A DNA stretch of 64,000 nucleotides from Sipunculus nudus. Its lineage: Eukaryota > Annelida > Sipuncula > Golfingiida > Sipunculidae. A program made the position numbers and the translations under genes. Location of the stretch: NCBI GenBank assembly GCA_026874595.1, contig JAPPUL010000082.1, forward strand, positions 868,001 through 932,000, in the 5' to 3' direction. Under the pieces are notes generated by a model. It saw only the letters and a list, made by a program, of their open reading frames with translations. It was not told the origin of the DNA and searched no databases. Positions 27,850-36,938 of this stretch are shown one piece after another. Within the stretch, counting starts at the first letter, position 1. Each line of letters starts with the position of its first letter.

Positions 27850-29022
27850 TTAATATGCCGAGTCTAAAATATTGGTTAACTCTTCCTCTGCAACAACCTG
27901 TGGTGCATATTTCATAAAATCATAACTTAAAGCTATTTTTGAGACCTTTAAAAAATTGCTACGTTCTATATTAAGCTCTGAGAGCTTTTTAGTAAGTTCT
28001 AGTTCTTCAATAAGCTTTTTGACTGACTCTATCATCTTTACAGCAGCTTGTACCACCGTCATATCGCTCCTGCTCTCGCCAAGCATATTATATAATCTAA
28101 GATAGTCATTGGAAACACTTGTCACATTAAATTCCATTATGTGAGGTAAGAGTATTGTTGATATTATACTTTGCTCTAGATTATGTGCTTTGCTAAGAAG
28201 TAAAGACAAGGCAAAAGACACTCCAGGAGTACTATTGCCAAATGCAAGCGATGATAAAATCGTTGCCTTCATTATGAATTCCCTATATTCTAAATTAGAC
28301 GTGTCTTTTATAAAACTTTCTAAGTATTTAAATAATATATCTACAGCCTGTAAGGAAAACGATTCGCCCAGTAGGTTAACTTGTTTGGATATTAGCGATT
28401 CTATTGCCAGTGATAATAGATGTATCCCATTATAAGCATTTGCCTTACCGCCTTTTATAGAGATTAATGTTGGATCCATCATTACTAAATCCGCTTTCTC
28501 AGCGCGTGATGGCATAACTTTAAGATCATCTAAACTATTATCTGATATATAACTTGTATCTGTAAGCCCTGGTATTAGATCATAGCTTATTGGTATTTCT
28601 ATATAACTTGCCTTTTTCTTAGTGTGAGATAGTCCTATTCTATGCTCTCCTGTATAATCTTCTATCTTTCCGCCTGCTTTTGAAAGTAATGCTATAGACT
28701 TAGCGGCATATAAAGTTCCTATGCAACCAATCCCTACTATCGTGTTACATTTGGCTATAGCGGCTTGGCTTGCTCCTTCATTTATAAGCTCATAACTTGG
28801 TATATTAAGCTTTTTTCCAGTTGAGGAGCAGTTATATAATAAGACACCAAAACTATTTTTCTCAAGTAAATTTCTTATCTGGCCAAAGTATTTGGTTTCC
28901 TTTGACGCATCTTTGTCATAGACTAATAATATACGCTCACCATAGTCCCTAACTACTTCTCCTATATATTCTATTACTCCGTTCCCTGCTAGAATCTTTG
29001 TTGGCATTGACAGACTTATCAT
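27850..29022 (-). CDS. Iron-alcohol-dehydrogenase-like protein lacking all metal ligands
   Basis: Protein of 390 residues, the usual length of group III (iron) alcohol dehydrogenases. Fold marks are kept: MPTKILAGNGVIEYIGEVV, the LVYDKDASKE strand, ISYDLIPGLTDTS, a KADLVMMDPTLISI strand and TILLPHIMEFN. The metal site is not. The four ligands (Asp, His, His, His) align with H201, L205, F270 and Q284, and the nucleotide loop expected as GGGS reads GIGC. This looks like a pseudoenzyme, possibly regulatory or structural. Position just upstream of larB and larC suggests a link to nickel-cofactor use. Other superfamily members (glycerol-1-phosphate dehydrogenase, dehydroquinate synthase) need the same ligands, so they do not rescue it. 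Confidence 0.75.
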   Translation of the reverse strand: MISLSMPTKILAGNGVIEYIGEVVRDYGERILLVYDKDASKETKYFGQIRNLLEKNSFGVLLYNCSSTGKKLNIPSYELINEGASQAAIAKCNTIVGIGCIGTLYAAKSIALLSKAGGKIEDYTGEHRIGLSHTKKKASYIEIPISYDLIPGLTDTSYISDNSLDDLKVMPSRAEKADLVMMDPTLISIKGGKANAYNGIHLLSLAIESLISKQVNLLGESFSLQAVDILFKYLESFIKDTSNLEYREFIMKATILSSLAFGNSTPGVSFALSLLLSKAHNLEQSIISTILLPHIMEFNVTSVSNDYLRLYNMLGESRSDMTVVQAAVKMIESVKKLIEELELTKKLSELNIERSNFLKVSKIALSYDFMKYAPQVVAEEELTNILDSAY

Positions 29023-29177
29023 GACTTACCCCGTTATGTTAATGGTGCTCTTATTAATTTTTAAGATTGGATCTTTGTTCACTTTATATAGATTAGTTTT
29101 TCGGCTTTATTTGTCGCTTATTTGACTAGAAGATTGCAACATAAGCAACTTTTTAACCTTTCTATTCATATATTATC

Positions 29178-29534
29178 TTAATCTGTCTTTTTGGGTTTAT
29201 TTATATAATAGCTAAATTGGGGTTTTAAAAGCTTTTTAAGTAGTATCTTATAGTCCACCTCTGCAAAATACGTTTGGGGGTCTTTTAACTTTTTTTTTAG
29301 CTCTTTTACTTTATCTAACCTTATATCCTTTGATTCCGCAATTATTTTCTCTATCTTTATTAGGTTTTCTATCTTAAACTCTTGCGTCATTAGGTATCTT
29401 TGTACCGTAGGATTTGACAGCGTTACACTGTCTTTTTCATTTACTTTTGTTATAGCTTCTTTTTGTTTGGGACTTATTTTAAATAAGCTTTCTAGTAAGC
29501 TTATCCCTTTTATATTCATGGTTTTCTCATCCAA
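29178..29534 (-). CDS. FlgM-like anti-sigma-28 factor
   Basis: Protein of 118 residues. Residues 70-103 (DIRLDKVKELKKKL, then TYFAEVDYKILLKKLLK) match the conserved C-terminal part of FlgM: 'iR.dkV..lk..i..GtY.vd..kiA.kll', the region that holds sigma-28 until hook completion. The N-terminal region is disordered-looking and, from the second Met (29519), begins MNIKGIS, like many FlgM starts. FlgM keeps late flagellar genes such as flagellin off. The glycine before the conserved Tyr is Gln here. It is the last gene of the 33.5-29.2 kb minus-strand run, downstream of rsmI. Confidence 0.55.
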   Translation of the reverse strand: MDEKTMNIKGISLLESLFKISPKQKEAITKVNEKDSVTLSNPTVQRYLMTQEFKIENLIKIEKIIAESKDIRLDKVKELKKKLKDPQTYFAEVDYKILLKKLLKPQFSYYINKPKKTD

Positions 29535-29672
29535 GGAACTTTGCCTTGTCTTTTTTTCTTTTTTTTGTTCTTGAACTAACTTAATTTATTAATAACTTAT
29601 ATTCCTTTTTTTATATTCTATTCCCGCTTCTACTAGCCTCGGTGTGTTCTTAAAGAAACTTTAGCTTTTTTT

Positions 29673-30440
29673 TTAAACTTTTTTTTCTTTCTTTTTTTTC
29701 TTTTCTTCTTTTAACTCTTTTAACTCTTTTAACTTGTTTTCGATTATTAGTGTATACTCACCTTTCTCCTTTAACTCTAGTTTACTAAGCTCTGCTACGT
29801 TTATACGTATAATCTCTTCAAACTTCTTTGTAAGCTCACGCCCAATAACAACTTCACTCCCTCTAAATACTTCCTCTATTAATAGCATTAGAGCCCTTAC
29901 TCGTTTTGGTGACTCGTATAATATTATATTCCCTCTGAACGTACTAAGCTCTTTTAATTTATTAAGACGTTTGCCCTTCTTGCGAGATAGAAATCCTACA
30001 AATATAAACTCATTTAACCTAAATCCGCTAACTGATAGTAAGGCAAGCCCTGCACTCGCACCAGGTATCGGTATTACTTCATGTCCTTGTTCTGTTAATT
30101 TAGATATTAGTTTTGTGCCTGGGTCTGATATGCAAGGTGTTCCACTATCACTTACAAGCGCTATTTTTCTTTCTCTATCTTCTAGCTTCAATAGGATTTG
30201 GTTTATGCTTCTTTCTTGATTATAACTATTGTGGCTATATAATTTCTTCTTTAGCCCTAGATGATTTAATAGCTTTAGGGTATGTCTTGTATCCTCGCAT
30301 ACAACAAAATCTACCTCTCCAAGAACCTTTATCGCTCTTAGCGTTATGTCATCTAGGTTCCCTATCGGTGTCGAAACAACATATATTTTTCCCGTACACC
30401 TTTTGTTAGCACCCTTCAACTGTCTTCCTTTAATTCCCAT
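29673..30440 (-). CDS. rsmI: 16S rRNA (cytidine-1402-2'-O)-methyltransferase
   Basis: Protein of 255 residues. YVVSTPIGNLDDITLRAIKV, VCEDTRHTLKLLNHL, VSDSGTPCISDPG and PIPGASAGLALLSVSGF are the conserved SAM-binding and active-site blocks of RsmI, a tetrapyrrole-methylase-fold enzyme. RsmI methylates the ribose of C1402 in the ribosomal decoding centre. The C-terminus ends in a Lys/Glu run. The ATG at 30440 overlaps the upstream lipoprotein gene by 25 bp, so translation is likely coupled; a later start is possible. Confidence 0.93.
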   Translation of the reverse strand: MGIKGRQLKGANKRCTGKIYVVSTPIGNLDDITLRAIKVLGEVDFVVCEDTRHTLKLLNHLGLKKKLYSHNSYNQERSINQILLKLEDRERKIALVSDSGTPCISDPGTKLISKLTEQGHEVIPIPGASAGLALLSVSGFRLNEFIFVGFLSRKKGKRLNKLKELSTFRGNIILYESPKRVRALMLLIEEVFRGSEVVIGRELTKKFEEIIRINVAELSKLELKEKGEYTLIIENKLKELKELKEEKKKKKEKKV

Positions 30441-31219
30441 ACCAATATCTTATCAAAATCTGTTTTCTCTATTACTCGATTTGCTCGGTCTACCTTATAA
30501 CGACTTTCGTAATTACTTCCGTGATTGCGTGTTATATACTCCTTAATCTCTCTTTTGCCACCCGGCTCATTGAATACATTATCTTCATATCCCTCAAATG
30601 TTATTCGCTCCTCTTCTGCGTTCAAAGATACTAAATTCAAAAATGTGTAGTTTATATACTCTCCAGGTTGCTTTAACATATTAGCACTTATTATATAATG
30701 CTCTATTACACTCGAAAATAACGGACTTGACGCTTGCAGTTTATACCTTTTGTAATCTTCCTCTATATAGTAGTATGGTGGACTGTAATAACCGCTTCGT
30801 ATACTTTTTTTCTCTCCCTCTATTATCTGTCCTCCAAATCTTACTACCTTAAAACCTCTTGTCAGGATAGATTCGCTCTCTATTTTAAGTGATTTAGTTA
30901 TTATATTTTCTTGCGCTTTTATATTAATCTTTTGATTTAATTCGTAAAATATATGTTCATTACGTACTAAAGTCCTAAACATTATCTTTGCCTCTCCCAC
31001 CTTCTTCTTAGTTCGCTTTATTAGTACGTCGTAGGTATAGCTAAAATCTTTTAGGAGTGCATTGTCTTTTCCTTTATCGTTTGACTTTATTACTGTTACA
31101 AGTGTTTTGCACGAACTTGAGATTAACAATACACAAAATATTATTAATATCCTTTGTCTTATCGTAGGGCTTTTCTCTCTTTTAAGTCTTTTACAATTAT
31201 TCCTTCTAAGTTTTAGCAT
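30416..31219 (-). CDS. Lipoprotein of unknown function
   Basis: Protein of 267 residues. A basic N-terminus (KLRRNNCKRLKREK) precedes a hydrophobic stretch ending LLISSSC, a good lipobox with Cys37; a later start inside the basic region is possible. The mature part has alternating strand-like segments (FSYTYDVLIKRTKKKVGEAK, RGFKVVRFGGQII) reminiscent of lipocalin- or LolA-like beta sheets, but I cannot assign a family. It sits between trpD and rsmI, in the same direction. Confidence 0.6.
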   Translation of the reverse strand: MLKLRRNNCKRLKREKSPTIRQRILIIFCVLLISSSCKTLVTVIKSNDKGKDNALLKDFSYTYDVLIKRTKKKVGEAKIMFRTLVRNEHIFYELNQKINIKAQENIITKSLKIESESILTRGFKVVRFGGQIIEGEKKSIRSGYYSPPYYYIEEDYKRYKLQASSPLFSSVIEHYIISANMLKQPGEYINYTFLNLVSLNAEEERITFEGYEDNVFNEPGGKREIKEYITRNHGSNYESRYKVDRANRVIEKTDFDKILVWELKEDS

Positions 31220-31257
31220 AACCTTGCATAACCTTGCCTATCCTTACACATCCTTTC

Positions 31258-32295
31258 CTATCTTGACATATTAGAGACTTCTATTAGCCCCTTTAAGGTC
31301 TTTATTCCTGATTTGCTCTTAAGTATCTTATACGCTTTGTCTATACCTTCTCCTGCGTCTTTGCAAATACCTCCTATGTAAAATCCAAATCCTGCATTCA
31401 ATGCCACAACGTCTTTTTGTGCACGAGTGCCCTCCCCATTTAGTACTTCCCATACTATCTTTGCGTTCTCTTTTGTATCCCCGCCTAAAAGCTCTTCAAT
31501 ATTTGTGTACTTTATACTATAATCTTTTGGATCTAGTAGAAAGTCCTTAAGCTTCCCGCCTTCTATTTCATAACCTTTCGTTTTTGTGCATGTCGTTATC
31601 TCATCAAGTCCGTCCTGTCCGTGTATAACAAGTCCTCGATCCGTTCCAAGGTCTTTTAGTACATGTGAAAACTTACTTAATAAATCATCCTTTGATACTC
31701 CTACGATGTATCTTTTTACTCCTGCTGGGTTTGTTAGGGGACCTATATAATTAAATATTGTGCTTATGCCAAGATTTTTACGTGCTATTGTTACTTCCTT
31801 CATCGCTTTGTGTAGGGTTTGGGCAAATAAAAAACCTATATTTACTTCTTTTAAACATCTTTCTAAAACCTCTTTCTCGGCTCTTATTTTTACCCCAAGC
31901 TCATTTAATACATCCGCACTGCCGCATCTGCTTGAGACTCCTACGTTCCCATGTTTGGCAACTCTAACTCCGCCTGTTGCTATTACTAGCGCTGATAACG
32001 TCGATATGTTAAAGGTATTTTTACCATCTCCTCCCGTTCCCACTATGTCAAGTCCTTCTGCCCCTTCTGGTAACCTTATTTTTGTTGCGTGTTTACGTAA
32101 AACTTTTACCGCTGCTTCTATCTCTTCTTTTGTCTCGCCTTTTGCTCGCAAAAGACTTAGCAGCCCGCCTATCTGGGCCTCTTTTACTTCCCCTTTTATT
32201 ATCTCCTCTAATATCCTCTCCATCTCAAAACTACTTAAGTCCTCTCTCATAACTAGTTTTGTAAGTATTTCTTTTATCATCGTTTTAATACCCAA
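31258..32295 (-). CDS. trpD: Anthranilate phosphoribosyltransferase
   Basis: Protein of 345 residues, normal length. DIVGTGGDGKNTFNIST binds the PRPP pyrophosphate, KHGNVGVSSRCGSADVLNEL binds anthranilate/PRPP, and FNYIGPLTNPAGVKRYIVGV is a further family block. The enzyme makes N-phosphoribosylanthranilate in tryptophan synthesis. No other trp gene is in the window and the neighbours (Vgb-like propeller, lipoprotein, rsmI) are unrelated. The ATG and Asp/Glu motifs are intact, so it is probably active. Confidence 0.92.
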   Translation of the reverse strand: MGIKTMIKEILTKLVMREDLSSFEMERILEEIIKGEVKEAQIGGLLSLLRAKGETKEEIEAAVKVLRKHATKIRLPEGAEGLDIVGTGGDGKNTFNISTLSALVIATGGVRVAKHGNVGVSSRCGSADVLNELGVKIRAEKEVLERCLKEVNIGFLFAQTLHKAMKEVTIARKNLGISTIFNYIGPLTNPAGVKRYIVGVSKDDLLSKFSHVLKDLGTDRGLVIHGQDGLDEITTCTKTKGYEIEGGKLKDFLLDPKDYSIKYTNIEELLGGDTKENAKIVWEVLNGEGTRAQKDVVALNAGFGFYIGGICKDAGEGIDKAYKILKSKSGIKTLKGLIEVSNMSR

Positions 32296-32338
32296 TCCTT
32301 ACTTTTGTGCGTCTTTGTTTTTATTTGTCTTGGCTTTT

Positions 32339-33502
32339 TTACTCGTTCCAAAACACTTTGTAACGCTTCGTTTTAACGTTGCCTTTAAACACTATCTTTT
32401 TTACCCTTGCCTTTTTAGCTTTAGTATAATTACTAAAATCTCCATCTGATATATTCTCGCTTTTATATACTTGAAGACGCCCTATTTTGTTTTTATCAAA
32501 TTCTGTAAACCATACCACGCCATTTGAGTCTACCACAAGACCGTCTTTTTGGCCTGAGCGCTTTGTGGGTATCTTGAATATGTGAAATATACTTGGCCTT
32601 TTTAAGTCAAGCATTACTATCGAGTTTAAATGGCTTGTTGAAAAGTATAGCCTATCGTCTTTTTTACTGTATGCTATAGCCGCAGGTCCTGGGTTTCTTA
32701 CAAGTATTTGATATAATGTGAACTTTTTAGCCTTTACATCAAAATGAGCAAGTTTATTACTCTTCCATAGCGTCATCCATATGTTTTCTTTACTATCTAA
32801 TGCCATGAATGCAGGGCCAAGTCCTTTAATTGGGAATAGATACTCTATTAATTGTTTCCTATCTTTGCTTATATAGCCAAGCCTGTCTGAGCCATAACAA
32901 GTATACCATATCCGTCCGGCTTTGTCCTCCTTCAAATCCACTACCCAGCTTATGTTTACTGGTAAGCCTATTGTAGCAAATCTTTGTGTTTTTGGGTTAA
33001 AGCGAATTATTTTGTTGTTTTTATGATCTGAGACCCATATCATACCTTCTTTATCTATTGTTGGGATTGCGGGATTTGCATCTTCGTAGGGAACTTTGTA
33101 ATGCCTAAACGTTTTCGTCTTCGGCTCAAATTTACCTAGTGTCCCTGCGCTTTGCTCGCCGAACCAAAGATTGCCTTCTTTGTCAAGTACAAGTCCATCT
33201 GGCCTATATTCTTTACTTGCCTTGTATTCTATCATACTATTTGTTCGATAATTAAAACGACCTATGCTATTATTATTTGGTTGGGTAAACCATATTATAT
33301 CTTTGTCTTTTTTGTCTATCCTTATTTGGTCAGGTCTTGTTTTACTGCTGTTTGCTTCCCATTCTTTTATTATACCTATATAATTTATTTGTCTTTTTAC
33401 TAATTTAGCTCCTTCTTTTCTTATCTTTTGCTGCCCGTTCGTTTTTTCTGTTAATACTACTATTAGTGTAAAGAGTATAAGTGCCGCTTTTATCGTGTTC
33501 AT
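32339..33502 (-). CDS. Exported Vgb/NHL-type beta-propeller protein
   Basis: Protein of 387 residues with an N-terminal signal peptide (TIKAALILFTLIVVLTEKTNG). The rest is built of propeller blades with the 'd..g.iWft....n.igr.d..t' pattern of streptogramin lyase (Vgb) and NHL proteins: DIIWFTQPNNNSIGRFN, GNLWFGEQSAGTLGKFEP, GMIWVSDHKNNKIIRFNP and GVVWFTEFDKNKIGRL. About six to seven blades. Secreted members often act as lactonases or bind ligands; antibiotic lyase function should not be assumed. It heads the minus-strand run to flgM-like. Confidence 0.78.
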   Translation of the reverse strand: MNTIKAALILFTLIVVLTEKTNGQQKIRKEGAKLVKRQINYIGIIKEWEANSSKTRPDQIRIDKKDKDIIWFTQPNNNSIGRFNYRTNSMIEYKASKEYRPDGLVLDKEGNLWFGEQSAGTLGKFEPKTKTFRHYKVPYEDANPAIPTIDKEGMIWVSDHKNNKIIRFNPKTQRFATIGLPVNISWVVDLKEDKAGRIWYTCYGSDRLGYISKDRKQLIEYLFPIKGLGPAFMALDSKENIWMTLWKSNKLAHFDVKAKKFTLYQILVRNPGPAAIAYSKKDDRLYFSTSHLNSIVMLDLKRPSIFHIFKIPTKRSGQKDGLVVDSNGVVWFTEFDKNKIGRLQVYKSENISDGDFSNYTKAKKARVKKIVFKGNVKTKRYKVFWNE

Positions 33503-33702
33503 AGAGCTTCCTTTTTAAATTGTTAGTATAATCTTAGTCTGAGCTAAAGATATGTAAGAGAACTTTTTAAGGCAATATTGCCGATTTTTTAGATATTGCT
33601 TGTTTATTAAAAATAACTTCTCTTTATATTTTAGTTACTTTATTTAGATGTTTTATCTATATATTAAGCTTATATTACCCTTAGAGTAGAGGATTTGCTA
33701 GA

Positions 33703-34611
33703 TTGAAGAGTTTGACTCCTTCTCGCATAGCTTGGATTAGATTTAAAAAGCATAAGTTTGCGATGGGAAGTTTAATAGTATTAGCATTTCTAATGGTTTT
33801 GTCATTGTTAGTACCTTGGGTTTCGGGGCACGATGTTGAGAAGTCTAATATAATGAAGATATTTGTACCCCCGAGTAAAGAGCATCTTTTAGGTACGGAT
33901 GAGAATGGTTATGATGTATTCACAAGGCTTTTTTACGGAGGACGAGTATCCCTTGCGATAGGAATTATAGCTTCCTTTTGCGCAGCATTTATTGGCATAT
34001 TAATAGGAGCGGTATCTGGCTATTTTGAGGGGGTAGTGGATGCTTTTCTTATGCGTTTTACTGATATTATGCTGTCGTTACCGGTTTTACCTTTGCTTAT
34101 AATTTTGTCAGCGTTGGATTATAATAAATTATCTTTTGCGTTTTTTGATTTTTCCTTTGTGACGGAAAGTCCTTTAGGAGCTTTATTTAGAATCATTGTA
34201 ATAATAGCGTTATTTAGTTGGATGAGTGTGGCACGCCTTGTCCGAGCTGAGGTATTGTCACATAAACAGAAGGATTTTATATATGCAAGTAAAAGTCTTG
34301 GAGCAGGTAATATGCGTATCATATTGTATCACCTTATACCTAATTCCTTAACATCAGCTATAATAGCAACAACCCTCTCACTTGGCTCTATAATACAATA
34401 CGAAGCGGTATTAAGCTTTCTTGGGCTTGGAGTACCGATAACGATACCCTCATGGGGCAGCATGTTATCTAATTCTTTAGAATACTTTATAAAGGCACCG
34501 GAACTAATTTTTTATCCAGGTCTGCTTATTTCTATTACAGTAGTATGCATTAACTTTATAGGAGATGGGCTTCGAGATGCACTTGATCCTAAACAAATTA
34601 TAAAAAGATAA
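33703..34611 (+). CDS. Oligopeptide ABC transporter permease (OppC/DppC type)
   Basis: Protein of 302 residues, starting at TTG. WIRFKKHKFAMGSLIVLAFL and HLLGTDENGYDVFTRLFYGG are standard for OppC/DppC, with the ATPase-docking loop RAEVLSHKQKDFIYASKSLG and the end FIGDGLRDALDPKQ. It pairs with an OppB permease in the inner membrane. The next gene, a binding protein, follows after one base. It is the first of four transporter genes; a second OppC-type gene ends the run, so the unit has two OppC and one OppB. Confidence 0.93.
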   Translation: MKSLTPSRIAWIRFKKHKFAMGSLIVLAFLMVLSLLVPWVSGHDVEKSNIMKIFVPPSKEHLLGTDENGYDVFTRLFYGGRVSLAIGIIASFCAAFIGILIGAVSGYFEGVVDAFLMRFTDIMLSLPVLPLLIILSALDYNKLSFAFFDFSFVTESPLGALFRIIVIIALFSWMSVARLVRAEVLSHKQKDFIYASKSLGAGNMRIILYHLIPNSLTSAIIATTLSLGSIIQYEAVLSFLGLGVPITIPSWGSMLSNSLEYFIKAPELIFYPGLLISITVVCINFIGDGLRDALDPKQIIKR

Positions 34612-34633
34612 GATGGACGAAGGAGGTATTTAT

Positions 34634-36847
34634 TTGAACATTAAATATAGCATCTTTTTTGCGGTGCTTATTTTGCTGACATTCTTATTTGGAATAAATT
34701 ATTATGATAATAGTAATTATAAAAAGCTTCACGAAATAAATAGTTTAATACCTGCTGAGGTTGAAAAAGAGATATCTTACATAAAGAAGCTAAAAAGTGG
34801 TATAGAGACATGGGAAGAGGCTAATAAACCTTACGTTATAAAAGATGGATTTAACTTAAAGGTTAGTGCAAAAGAAGCGACAAAGAAAGAAGAGACAAAG
34901 GCGGTTAGGGGAGGTAGTATTAATGTCCATGTTGGAGCAGAGCCAAAAACACTAATCCCCTGGCTTGACAACTCAGCATATACAGCCTTAATCTCAAGTT
35001 ATATATTTGACACACTCTTGACAACAGATAGCCAAACGTTTGCACAAAAGCCCTCATTGGCAAAAAGCTTTTATGTTGAAGATATAGTATGGCTTAAAGG
35101 GAGGATGTATGATTCTAAGTTTGTCCCGTATAGTAAAACACTAAAACCTAAGGCTAATAAGGATAATGCTTATGTTATAGGAACTATAGAGGATATAGTA
35201 CGCTCTAATAAAAGCTCTGAGGGTGGTAATGGTATTAAAAATGGTATTAAAAAAGATATAAAATATATAAAGCTTAGGGTTTCAGGTAAAAGCCGCATTA
35301 TAAATGCATCTAAGCTACGTTATAAAGTAGATCCGACTGACAAAAGTTACAAAAGAGCGTTTGATAGAGAGGTTATATATACTTTTGATCTTAGAAAAGG
35401 AGTCAGATGGCACGATGGTAAAGAGTTTAGTGCAGATGATGTTATATTTAGCCTGGACGTGATAAAGAATGAATATATTCCGGAATTAAGTCATCTTAGG
35501 CTATATTATAGTGGACTTAAATATTGGGAGAAGCTCGGCAGGTATAAGGTAAGGCTTTATTTTGACACAAATCATTTTAAACTAAAGGACCTTGCAGGAG
35601 GTTTTATAATCATACCTAAACATCTTTATTTAAAGAGAGGAGATAAGTATACGAAGAAGGAGTTTGCAAGACACTTTGCAGAACATAAAGTTAATAGGAC
35701 TCCGGTTGGGACGGGACCCTACTATTTCCCCTCTAAAGTGCTTGGAGAGTATAATAAAGCTAAAGCAGGGCTTAATAAAGCATGGGTTAATAAGGAATAT
35801 ATATCTCTTGTAAGAAACGATGAGTATTTTAATGCGGGTAAAAGAGGCTACTTAAAGAAGATATATTTCCGTTTCATACCGAATAGAGAAACAGCTTTTA
35901 TAGAACTTAAAAATGGCAATATAGATTTTATGAGTAGTTTGGGTTCACAACAGTTTTTTAAAAGCAGCATCTCAGAAGAGTTCAAAGCAAAATATACAAA
36001 AGTCTTTTATTATACAGGTGGATTTAGTTACATAGGTTATAACATGAAGAAGGTATATTTTGCGGACAAACGGGTTCGGCAGGCCATAACTATGTTACTT
36101 GATAGAAAGCGGATACTAAAGAACTTTTTATACGGACTTGGGAAAATAGTTAGCGGCAACCAGTATTACTTTGGTCCGGGATACAACCATAATATAAAGC
36201 CATATGAATACAATCGAGAAAAAGCGATAGAGCTTTTAAACGAAGCAGGCTGGTTTGATAATGATGGAGATGGTATAAGAGAGAAGGACGGAGTGCCATT
36301 TAGTATAGAGCTTCTTTATCCACAAGGCTCAACAAGTGTAAGTACAATAAACCCAATCCTTTATGAAGAATTAAAAAGCGTTGGGATAAACTTAACGTTA
36401 ACACGGCTTGAGTGGGCGTCATTTATAAATCATTTACGAGACAGACGTTTTGATATGTGTATACTAGGATGGGGCACACCTCTTGAATCAGACCCATATC
36501 AGCTTTGGCATTCAAGTCAGTGGTCAAATAAAGGCTCAAATCATGTAGGATTTACAAATGAAGCTGCAGATAGGCTAATAGAAAAGATAAGACGCACCTT
36601 AGATGATGAAGAGAGAGTTAAGCTACACTTTAAACTACATGCGTTATTACACAAAGAGCAACCGTATTTATTTCTTTACACAATACCCAACAAGGCAGTA
36701 TACAACAGTAGATATAGGAATGTAAAGTTTTACAGGACAAGGCCTGGGTTTAACCTTTCAGAATGGTATATACCAAAAGATTTACAAACACAAGAAGAAA
36801 AGGAAGCGGAAAAGGAAGCGGAAAAGGAATTAGAAAAAGGATTGTAG
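34634..36847 (+). CDS. Oligopeptide-binding protein (SBP family 5), large
   Basis: The TTG at 34634 is chosen because GGAGG lies 7 bp before it and it gives a clean N-terminal hydrophobic segment (IKYSIFFAVLILLTFLFGIN); an ATG at 34613 is also in frame. About 737 residues, longer than the usual 530-600 because of a Lys-rich insert near residues 145-230. Family marks: GGSINVHVGAEPKTLIPWLD, FDLRKGVRWHDGKEFSADDV, TPVGTGPYYF, RVRQAITMLLDRKRIL and LLNEAGWFDNDGDGIREKDG. No lipobox Cys, so it is probably membrane-anchored. The C-terminus ends in a Glu/Lys repeat (EKEAEKEAEKELEK). Confidence 0.92.
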   Translation: MNIKYSIFFAVLILLTFLFGINYYDNSNYKKLHEINSLIPAEVEKEISYIKKLKSGIETWEEANKPYVIKDGFNLKVSAKEATKKEETKAVRGGSINVHVGAEPKTLIPWLDNSAYTALISSYIFDTLLTTDSQTFAQKPSLAKSFYVEDIVWLKGRMYDSKFVPYSKTLKPKANKDNAYVIGTIEDIVRSNKSSEGGNGIKNGIKKDIKYIKLRVSGKSRIINASKLRYKVDPTDKSYKRAFDREVIYTFDLRKGVRWHDGKEFSADDVIFSLDVIKNEYIPELSHLRLYYSGLKYWEKLGRYKVRLYFDTNHFKLKDLAGGFIIIPKHLYLKRGDKYTKKEFARHFAEHKVNRTPVGTGPYYFPSKVLGEYNKAKAGLNKAWVNKEYISLVRNDEYFNAGKRGYLKKIYFRFIPNRETAFIELKNGNIDFMSSLGSQQFFKSSISEEFKAKYTKVFYYTGGFSYIGYNMKKVYFADKRVRQAITMLLDRKRILKNFLYGLGKIVSGNQYYFGPGYNHNIKPYEYNREKAIELLNEAGWFDNDGDGIREKDGVPFSIELLYPQGSTSVSTINPILYEELKSVGINLTLTRLEWASFINHLRDRRFDMCILGWGTPLESDPYQLWHSSQWSNKGSNHVGFTNEAADRLIEKIRRTLDDEERVKLHFKLHALLHKEQPYLFLYTIPNKAVYNSRYRNVKFYRTRPGFNLSEWYIPKDLQTQEEKEAEKEAEKELEKGL

Positions 36848-36938
36848 GATAAATGTAATGGTATCAAATTGTTTAAAGAGTGGTTATAGTTGTGATGGAA
36901 GTATTATAAAGGGAATGGAAGTATTATAAAGGGAAAAA

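Noticed and set aside
29734-30219. 161-codon plus-strand ORF over rsmI
   Set aside because: Antisense to rsmI with shadow composition.
31760-32449. 229-codon plus-strand ORF over trpD
   Set aside because: Antisense to intact trpD, Ser/Leu/Phe/Pro-rich shadow composition, no recognisable motif.
32339-33502. Streptogramin resistance (virginiamycin B lyase)
   Set aside because: Blade pattern is generic to Vgb/NHL propellers; signal peptide and context do not support antibiotic resistance.
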